From Gp6-AA40 sp036742665 (GTDB lineage Bacteria; Acidobacteriota; Vicinamibacteria; Vicinamibacterales; UBA2999): DNA of 35,190 nt. The notes under the pieces were generated by a model that saw nothing but the letters and a program-made list of their open reading frames with translations, did not search any database and was not told where the DNA came from. Of the stretch, positions 31,015 to 35,190 are shown in pieces. Location: contig DAINQP010000030.1 in NCBI GenBank assembly GCA_036742665.1, positions 1 to 35,190 of the forward strand, given 5' to 3'. The position numbers and the translations under genes were made by a program. The first letter of the stretch is position 1; every line of letters begins with the position of its first letter.

Positions 31015-31680
31015 ATGCCTGATCCGAGCGGCCGGCTCCGCATCCTACTCGCCGATGACCACGTCGTCGTCCGCGAGGGCCTCAAGCTCGTCATTGAAGG
31101 GCAGAAGGACATGGTCGTCGTCTGCGAAGCTGGCGACGGCGCCACGGCGATTCAGCTGGCGCAGGAGCTCAAACCAGACGTCGTCATCATGGACATCTCG
31201 ATGCCCGGGATGAACGGGCTCGTGGCTACGCGGACGCTGAAGCGCGTGCTGCCGCACTGCGTAGTCGTCACGCTGACCCGTCATGGAGACGATGCCTATT
31301 TGCAGGAATTGATGCGCGCCGGCGCATCGGCGTACGTGTTAAAGCAGAGCGCGCCAGCCGAACTCATTACCGCGATACGGACGTGCGCGTCCGGCGGTCA
31401 GTATCTCGATTCCTCGCTGACAGCCCGCGTGACGGCTGGGTTCTTCGGACGTGACGGGAGAAAGGCCACACAGTCGGGCGGAACTCCTAGCGAACGCGAG
31501 GCGGAAGTACTGCGTTTGATTTCCGCCGGCTACAGCAACAAGGAAATCGCCTCGCGACTCACCCTCAGCGTGAAGACGGTCGAAGCGCACAAAGCCAACG
31601 CCATGCGGAAGCTTGGTCTCAACGGCCGGATCGACATCGTCAAATATGCAATTTTGCAGGGCTGGCTCAAGGACGATTAG
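31015..31680 (+). CDS. NarL/FixJ-family response regulator
   Basis: 221 residues. Receiver domain: acidic pocket Asp14/Asp15 in LLADDH, phospho-acceptor Asp60 in VVIMDISMPGMNG, Thr88 and Lys110 in YVLK. The linker (about 130-155) leads to a LuxR-type HTH with TPSEREAEVLRLISAGYSNK and LSVKTVEAHKANAMRKLG. It is the likely partner of the kinase just upstream; the two are almost certainly cotranscribed. The ATG at 31015 directly follows a GGGAG (spacing is tight) and begins seven bases after the kinase stop; a frame open from 30856 inside the kinase gene is not used. Targets are unknown; the neighbouring exported-protein genes are candidates. Confidence 0.93.
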   Translation: MPDPSGRLRILLADDHVVVREGLKLVIEGQKDMVVVCEAGDGATAIQLAQELKPDVVIMDISMPGMNGLVATRTLKRVLPHCVVVTLTRHGDDAYLQELMRAGASAYVLKQSAPAELITAIRTCASGGQYLDSSLTARVTAGFFGRDGRKATQSGGTPSEREAEVLRLISAGYSNKEIASRLTLSVKTVEAHKANAMRKLGLNGRIDIVKYAILQGWLKDD

Positions 31681-32042
31681 GGAAGATCCCGAGGATCATT
31701 CGGCGTTTTCCCGATAGCCGCCGCACTCCGCAACCGATACATTGCATTTCGTTTAGTAGACGATTTCCTCTGTGAGGTCTCCATGGAAAGCGTCTGGACG
31801 ATGAGCGAATCGAAGATGCTCCCACGGCCCGGTGAAATTCCCAAAGCCAGTTTGACTGCTGTTGCGGAAGGTGGACGCGACAAGCAGCAGCTTCCCGCCG
31901 GGTTTACCCTGCGTGTGAAACCGGATCGGCGGCGTGTGCAGCTCCCGATCCCGGCCGGCCTCGATCGACGACGCCCGCGCTAGTGTCGCGATAAGCCGCG
32001 AAGCGGATACCGGGCGCCATAGCGACGAAGCGTGAAGGCGGG
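31681..32042. other. 362-bp gap between convergent genes
   Basis: No convincing gene. A 66-codon frame at 31783-31983 has an acceptable ribosome site but no recognisable domain. TTGCAT near 31742 could be part of a promoter. The last 60 bases (about 31985-32042) are rich in GCGAAGCG-type words reminiscent of degraded palindromic element B. I see no clear terminator hairpin with a T-run. Confidence 0.5.
31783..31983 (+). CDS. Possible small ORF, unknown
   Basis: 66 residues from an ATG with GAGGT six bases upstream. The product is basic at the C-terminus and has no signal peptide or known motif. It lies in a gap between convergent genes. It may be chance in GC-rich DNA; I do not assign a function. 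Confidence 0.2.
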   Translation: MESVWTMSESKMLPRPGEIPKASLTAVAEGGRDKQQLPAGFTLRVKPDRRRVQLPIPAGLDRRRPR

Positions 32043-32861
32043 CTATTTGCCGACCAGGCGCGGCACGTCCCTTTCGTTCTCGAGACAGGCGTATTCGAGC
32101 AGTTCGGTGTCCAGCGCCAGATGCTGGTTGACTGAGACTGTCCACGGTTTCGTGTAGGCCTTGGGATCGTCGATCGTCACTTCGATGTCGAGCGCACCGA
32201 ACCGCGGGCGGCGAATGCGTTCGGTCATCCGCGCTCGATCAGTCAGCGGGCTGCCCCAGAAGTCGGCCCACAGTCCGTCGCGGAATCCGATCGTGTCCAC
32301 CACCAGCGTGTCCCCTTCCCACCGCCCTGTCGAATAACCGTACCACGACGGCTGCGGATCCTCGGGCAGCGGGCGGCCATCGAGAAAGATCTGACGGAAC
32401 TCCATGTTCCGTTCGTGCAGAATGACGAGCAGACGCGGGTTGTGCAGGATCTTCTTCGGCAGCGGATGCGCGAGCATTTGCAGCGCGCCAATCGGTAGAC
32501 AGCGCGCATCCGGGTTGTCTTTCGCCTGTTCGTCCTTGCGCTTCGCGTAGAGCACCGCCGCCCACGGCTGATACGGTGGCGTGATGCCCTTCATGCCGTT
32601 CGAGAGATCGAAAAAAACGATCTTGGGTACCGGGCCGGTGCCTTCCTGACCGGGCGCGCCGATGCCGTCGTTGCTCCACACGCCCGAGAAGTCCGGCTTG
32701 CCATTTGGCAGAAGCGGCGCCGGCGCGGCCAGATTCGGTGTGCCGTCCCGGCCGCGCGGCACGTCAGCAGTCGGATAGCGCACCCACTGCGCATCGATCG
32801 AGATCGACACCGCAGCGAACATGATGGCGAGAGCAACGACGTAACGATTGAAACGAATCAT
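32043..32861 (-). CDS. Secreted protein of an unnamed acidobacterial family (subgroup B, copy 5)
   Basis: 272 residues. Signal peptide MIRFNRYVVALAIMFAAVSI and beyond, mature start QWVRYPTADVPRGRDG. Core: LPNGKPDFSGVW, DARCLPIGALQ, GYSTGRWEGDTLVVDTIGF, DPKAYTKPWTVSV and EYACLENERD. Both family cysteines are present. It is closest to the copy at 28239. The ATG at 32861 fits the signal peptide; the frame stays open upstream to 33488 but that part overlaps plus-strand genes and a perfect inverted repeat. No clear Shine-Dalgarno. Divergent from the carboxymuconolactone-decarboxylase-like gene. Function unknown. Confidence 0.82.
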   Translation of the reverse strand: MIRFNRYVVALAIMFAAVSISIDAQWVRYPTADVPRGRDGTPNLAAPAPLLPNGKPDFSGVWSNDGIGAPGQEGTGPVPKIVFFDLSNGMKGITPPYQPWAAVLYAKRKDEQAKDNPDARCLPIGALQMLAHPLPKKILHNPRLLVILHERNMEFRQIFLDGRPLPEDPQPSWYGYSTGRWEGDTLVVDTIGFRDGLWADFWGSPLTDRARMTERIRRPRFGALDIEVTIDDPKAYTKPWTVSVNQHLALDTELLEYACLENERDVPRLVGK

Positions 32862-32875
32862 CGGGATGCGATTAT

Positions 32876-32928
32876 GGGGTCGGGAGTCATTTTCCTCCAA
32901 GGCGTCCTGGAAAATGACTCCCGACCCC
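32876..32928. repeat. Perfect 20-bp inverted repeat in a divergent promoter gap
   Basis: Arm GGGGTCGGGAGTCATTTTCC (32876-32895), a 13-nt loop, and its exact reverse complement (32909-32928). It fills most of the 81 bases between the start codons at 32861 (minus) and 32943 (plus). Sequence and placement differ from the REP-like elements. It could be a small mobile element or an operator-like structure. Confidence 0.85.
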
Positions 32929-32942
32929 GTTAAGCTCACACG

Positions 32943-33296
32943 ATGAGCGACCACTATCATGACCCCGCCGACATCAAGCGCCTCAAGGACATGCGCGCAC
33001 TTGCGCCCACCGAGTACGAAGCGTGGGTCAACCTCAATCGCATCATCGGGCGCGCTGATGGCGTGATAGCCAGGAAGTATCGTGAGCTCATCGCCGTGGG
33101 TGTTGCGGTCGCGGTTCAGTGCCCGTACTGCATCGAGGCCCACGCCAAAGGCGCGCAGGCCGCCGGAGCCACACGCGAGGAGATCGTGGAAGCGACGTTC
33201 GTCGCGTCGGCGATTCGAGCTGGGGCCGCGACCATGCACGCGACGATGGCACTGAAGTTCTTCGATCAGTTCGCCGACGGTCCGGCCAAGGCGTAG
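32943..33296 (+). CDS. Carboxymuconolactone decarboxylase / AhpD-like protein
   Basis: 117 residues, all-helical CMD fold. The redox motif is CPYCIEAHAKGA (Cys60, Cys63, His67), the form found in AhpD-type alkylhydroperoxidases, so a peroxidase or thiol-exchange role is more likely than lactone decarboxylation. Next comes GATREEIVEATFVASAIRAG, the usual second helix. Cytoplasmic. The ATG at 32943 lies just after the 20-bp inverted repeat. A DUF3052 gene follows six bases downstream, suggesting one transcript. Confidence 0.88.
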   Translation: MSDHYHDPADIKRLKDMRALAPTEYEAWVNLNRIIGRADGVIARKYRELIAVGVAVAVQCPYCIEAHAKGAQAAGATREEIVEATFVASAIRAGAATMHATMALKFFDQFADGPAKA

Positions 33297-33302
33297 CCGT
33301 TC

Positions 33303-33728
33303 ATGAGCCCTGCGGCCCGAAGCGGTGCGGGCTATTCCGGTACGCCGCTCGCGAAGAAGCTCGGGATCGGCACCGGCCATCGCGTCTGGCTCGCTCAGGC
33401 GCCGGCCAATTACAAGACGCTGGTGGCGCCAGTGCCTGATGGCGTGACGTTCGTGGCAAGGCCGTCGAGCACGACCGATGTGGCCCACGTGTTCACCAGC
33501 ACGCGACGCGAGATGGAGCAGACGCTCCGCACACTGCGCACCGCGCTCAAACCTGATGCCGCAATTTGGGTGTCATGGCCGAAGAAGTCCTCGAAGGTGC
33601 CGACAGACATCACGGAAGACGTGATCCGCGACGTTGCGCTGCCGATGGGGTTCGTCGACATCAAAGTGTGCGCCATCGACGACACGTGGTCTGGCCTGAA
33701 GCTGGTTGTCAGGAAGGAATTACGTTAA
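33303..33728 (+). CDS. DUF3052 family protein
   Basis: 141 residues. Pattern: SGTPLAKKLGIGTGHRVWL near the N-terminus, FTSTRREMEQTLRTLRTALK in the middle, then WVSWPKKSSKVPTDITEDV and VKVCAIDDTWSGLKLVVRK-like ending, which is how DUF3052 proteins read. No signal peptide; cytoplasmic. The family is widespread and uncharacterised, with an alpha/beta fold. The ATG at 33303 is close to the CMD stop, so the two may be translated from one message. It converges with the second PQQ sugar dehydrogenase gene across a REP-like hairpin. Confidence 0.82.
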   Translation: MSPAARSGAGYSGTPLAKKLGIGTGHRVWLAQAPANYKTLVAPVPDGVTFVARPSSTTDVAHVFTSTRREMEQTLRTLRTALKPDAAIWVSWPKKSSKVPTDITEDVIRDVALPMGFVDIKVCAIDDTWSGLKLVVRKELR

Positions 33729-33736
33729 GCGACAGT

Positions 33737-33766
33737 GTAGGGCGGGTCTTGTTCTTTAGACCCGCC
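33737..33766 (+). repeat. REP-like hairpin between convergent genes
   Basis: GTAG, GGCGGGTCT, 8-nt loop, AGACCCGCC: perfect 9-bp stem, same stem as at 22578 and 35054. It ends just before the stop codon of the minus-strand gene at 33769 and could stall transcription from both sides. Confidence 0.8.
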
Positions 33767-33768
33767 GG

Positions 33769-34992
33769 CTATTGCGCTGGCTCGAGCTTCAACAACACCC
33801 CAGGGTTCTCATCGGTCAGCAGGTACACCAATCCATCGGGTCCCTGCTTCACATCGCGAATGCGCTGACGGAACTCCGTCAGCAGCATCTCGCGGCGGAT
33901 CTCCTCCGTCTTCTCGTTGAACACGATGCGCTGCAGGTGGCCGGTGTTCGGGATCTCGCCGTAGCGCATGGCGCCGACGAACGCGTTGTTGCGCCACTGC
34001 GGGAACTTGTCACCGGTGTAAATCATCAGCCCCGAGGCGGCGATCGCCGGCATCCAGTAGACCAGCGGCCCTTCCATCCCGTCCTTCTCGAACTTGCCCT
34101 GCCACGGTCCCTCGTAGGAGCGGCCCATGCTGACCGTCGGCCACCCATAGTTCTTCCCCGCCTTGACGAGGTTGATCTCGTCGCCGCCGTTGGGACCGTT
34201 CTCACTGTTCCACAGCTCGCCGGTGACGGGATGGACGATGAGCGCCAGCGAATTGCGGTGACCCCACGAGTAGATCTCCGGCTTGAACTCGGGCTGTTTG
34301 ACGAACGGATTGTCCGGGGGGACGGTGCCATCGTCCTTCAGGCGAAGAATCTTGCCCTTATGGATGTTCTTCTCCTGCCCCTGAGCAAAGTTGGCCCCGC
34401 CGCCCGATCCGGTAGACATGTAGAGCATGCCGTCGCGGCCGAACACGATGCGCGACGCGGAACCGCCTGCGCCATCCCACCACGGCTCGGCGATGAAGAT
34501 GTCTTTGACGTCTTTCAGCGCGTTGCCTTCGAGACGGCCGCGCGCCAGGACCGTGGCCATCATGCCGTCCTCACGGCCCTTGTTGTAGGTGAGGTAGACG
34601 ATGTGGTTCTCGGCGAATTTTGGATGGAGCGCGACGTCCATCAACCCGGAGAGGCGCTGCGCCTTCACGACCGGCACGCCGCTGATTGGCGTGGGATCGA
34701 GCACGCCGTTCTTCAGCAGCCGCAGGCGTCCGGGCCGTTCGGTGATCAGCGCATTCGGGCCGCCTGCCCCGACAGAAGTCGAGGGGTCGGAAAGCCACGC
34801 GAAGCTCCACGGATTGACGAGTCCCTTCGCCACGACCGACATGCGGATCTTCACGCCTTCGGCGGCCTCGACGGTCCACGGACCATCGCCGAATGCCGCG
34901 CGTGGGATCGCCAGTGGCGGTCCGCCGCCCCGGCCTTGCGCGAGCGTGAGACCAACAGACGCGAGAATGAAAACGAACGTTAAAGACCGCAT
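33769..34992 (-). CDS. PQQ-dependent sugar dehydrogenase (soluble aldose dehydrogenase-like)
   Basis: 407 residues. Signal peptide to about LTLAQG, then the six-bladed fold: KGLVNPWSFAWL, DVALHPKFAENHIVYLTY, DDGTVPPDNPF, WGHRNSLAL, NSENGPNGGDEINLV, GKNYGWP, RIRDVKQGPDGLVYLLTDE, ending KLEPAQ. It should oxidise aldose sugars or similar alcohols in the periplasm with PQQ. It is a paralogue of the dehydrogenase half of the gene at 16465 but has no VOC tail. Residues 68-80 (SDPSTSVGAGGPN) are an in-frame insert where the family normally has a short turn. ATG 34992 is preceded by GGGAG at 7 nt; a REP-like hairpin lies in the leader. Confidence 0.92.
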   Translation of the reverse strand: MRSLTFVFILASVGLTLAQGRGGGPPLAIPRAAFGDGPWTVEAAEGVKIRMSVVAKGLVNPWSFAWLSDPSTSVGAGGPNALITERPGRLRLLKNGVLDPTPISGVPVVKAQRLSGLMDVALHPKFAENHIVYLTYNKGREDGMMATVLARGRLEGNALKDVKDIFIAEPWWDGAGGSASRIVFGRDGMLYMSTGSGGGANFAQGQEKNIHKGKILRLKDDGTVPPDNPFVKQPEFKPEIYSWGHRNSLALIVHPVTGELWNSENGPNGGDEINLVKAGKNYGWPTVSMGRSYEGPWQGKFEKDGMEGPLVYWMPAIAASGLMIYTGDKFPQWRNNAFVGAMRYGEIPNTGHLQRIVFNEKTEEIRREMLLTEFRQRIRDVKQGPDGLVYLLTDENPGVLLKLEPAQ

Positions 34993-35003
34993 GAACAACT
35001 CCC

Positions 35004-35032
35004 GCCGGGTCCAGAAACCAGACCCGGCCTAC
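35004..35032 (-). repeat. REP-like hairpin in the leader of the PQQ sugar dehydrogenase
   Basis: GCCGGGTC and GACCCGGC form an 8-bp stem over a 9-nt loop with CTAC after it (minus-strand GTAG). It faces the copy at 35054-35083 in inverted orientation. Confidence 0.75.
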
Positions 35033-35053
35033 GGGTGTCGGTTATCGACGGCT

Positions 35054-35083
35054 GTAGGGCGGGTCTTGCTTTGTAGACCCGCC
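35054..35083 (+). repeat. REP-like hairpin, partner of the element at 35004
   Basis: GTAG, GGCGGGTCT, 8-nt loop, AGACCCGCC: perfect 9-bp stem. With the minus-oriented copy 21 bases away it forms an inverted pair like a BIME. Confidence 0.8.
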
Positions 35084-35089
35084 GGCAGC

Positions 35090-35190
35090 CTATCGAATAG
35101 CGATCGGATTCCCCGGAGATCCGGTCGCCCCCTTGAGTCTCAACGGCGCGAATGAGTACATGAACTCGTAGGCGTTGTCACGCGCGAGTT
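35090..35190 (-). CDS. C-terminal end of a cyclase-family protein (kynurenine-formamidase-like), partial
   Basis: Only the last 32 residues are in the window, ending FAPLRLKGATGSPGNPIAIR before a TAG at 35090-35092. This matches the conserved end of the cyclase family (PF04199), metal-dependent hydrolases that include kynurenine formamidase and isatin hydrolase. The family is usually about 250-330 residues, so most of the gene lies to the right. It precedes the PQQ sugar dehydrogenase on the same strand with a REP pair between them. Confidence 0.6.
   Translation of the reverse strand, partial: LARDNAYEFMYSFAPLRLKGATGSPGNPIAIR

Noticed and set aside
32862..33488. 209-residue N-terminal extension of the secreted protein at 32043
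   Set aside because: Runs through the inverted repeat and antisense to the CMD and DUF3052 genes; the signal peptide begins at 32861.
33772..34983. 403-codon plus-strand frame
   Set aside because: Fully antisense to the second PQQ sugar dehydrogenase; shadow frame.
1..35190. CRISPR array, tRNA, rRNA, integrase or transposase
   Set aside because: None found on either strand; the repeats present are irregularly spaced and without spacers of constant size.

Overview
The window is GC-rich and gene-dense and carries no rRNA, tRNA, CRISPR array or transposase gene that I can see. Its content (a DUF1592/DUF1588-type secreted cytochrome next to a Tat-exported DUF1552 protein, an ankyrin-cytochrome fusion, DUF6152, several PQQ dehydrogenases and five copies of an unnamed secreted family) suggests a free-living Acidobacteriota bacterium, most likely of the Vicinamibacteria type. 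That placement is inferred from gene content, not from a marker gene.

Layout. (1) 1-6.6 kb: genes of CoA-dependent dicarboxylic acid metabolism. These are a class I fumarase-type Fe-S hydro-lyase (cut by the left edge), a MaoC/mesaconyl-CoA-hydratase-like protein, an SDR, a CaiB CoA-transferase, a CitE/malyl-CoA-lyase-like enzyme and an acyl-CoA dehydrogenase. The last three are coupled by 4-bp stop/start overlaps. (2) 6.6-14.1 kb: a GT39-type membrane glycosyltransferase, a DASS dicarboxylate transporter, two MmgE/PrpD proteins and an ACS-family MFS carrier. (3) 14.1-26.7 kb: a long minus-strand run of exported proteins. It contains two members of the unnamed secreted family, DUF6152, a PQQ sugar dehydrogenase fused to VOC domains, a PQQ alcohol-dehydrogenase-like enzyme, a cupin, the ankyrin-cytochrome c protein, DUF1552 and the DUF1592 cytochrome. 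From 26654 down to 3266 there are 17 consecutive genes on one strand. (4) 26.7-31.7 kb, plus strand: a metallo-beta-lactamase-fold lipoprotein, another secreted-family member and a two-component pair (PAS3 histidine kinase plus NarL-type regulator). (5) 31.7-35.2 kb: a fifth secreted-family member, a carboxymuconolactone-decarboxylase-like protein, DUF3052, a second PQQ sugar dehydrogenase and the tail of a cyclase-family protein.

How it may work together (inference). The exported PQQ enzymes, c-type cytochromes and cupin could oxidise an external substrate. The two carriers could import the resulting carboxylates. The PrpD, CoA-transferase, MaoC, CitE and acyl-CoA dehydrogenase set could then convert C4-C6 di- or tricarboxylates (itaconate, mesaconate, citramalate or methylsuccinate are natural candidates) to central metabolites.

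The most unusual layer is not a gene. Three classes of small repeat are sprinkled through the window: (a) eight REP-like hairpins starting with GTAG; (b) six copies of a 25-30 nt palindrome of the type CCGCCTTCGC...GCTTCGGCGG, four of them inside coding sequence, including an exact 25-nt match between an intergenic copy and a coding copy; (c) heptamer and octamer tandem tracts, three of the heptamer tracts beginning at the stop codon of a gene. A separate perfect 20-bp inverted repeat sits between two divergent genes at 32.9 kb.
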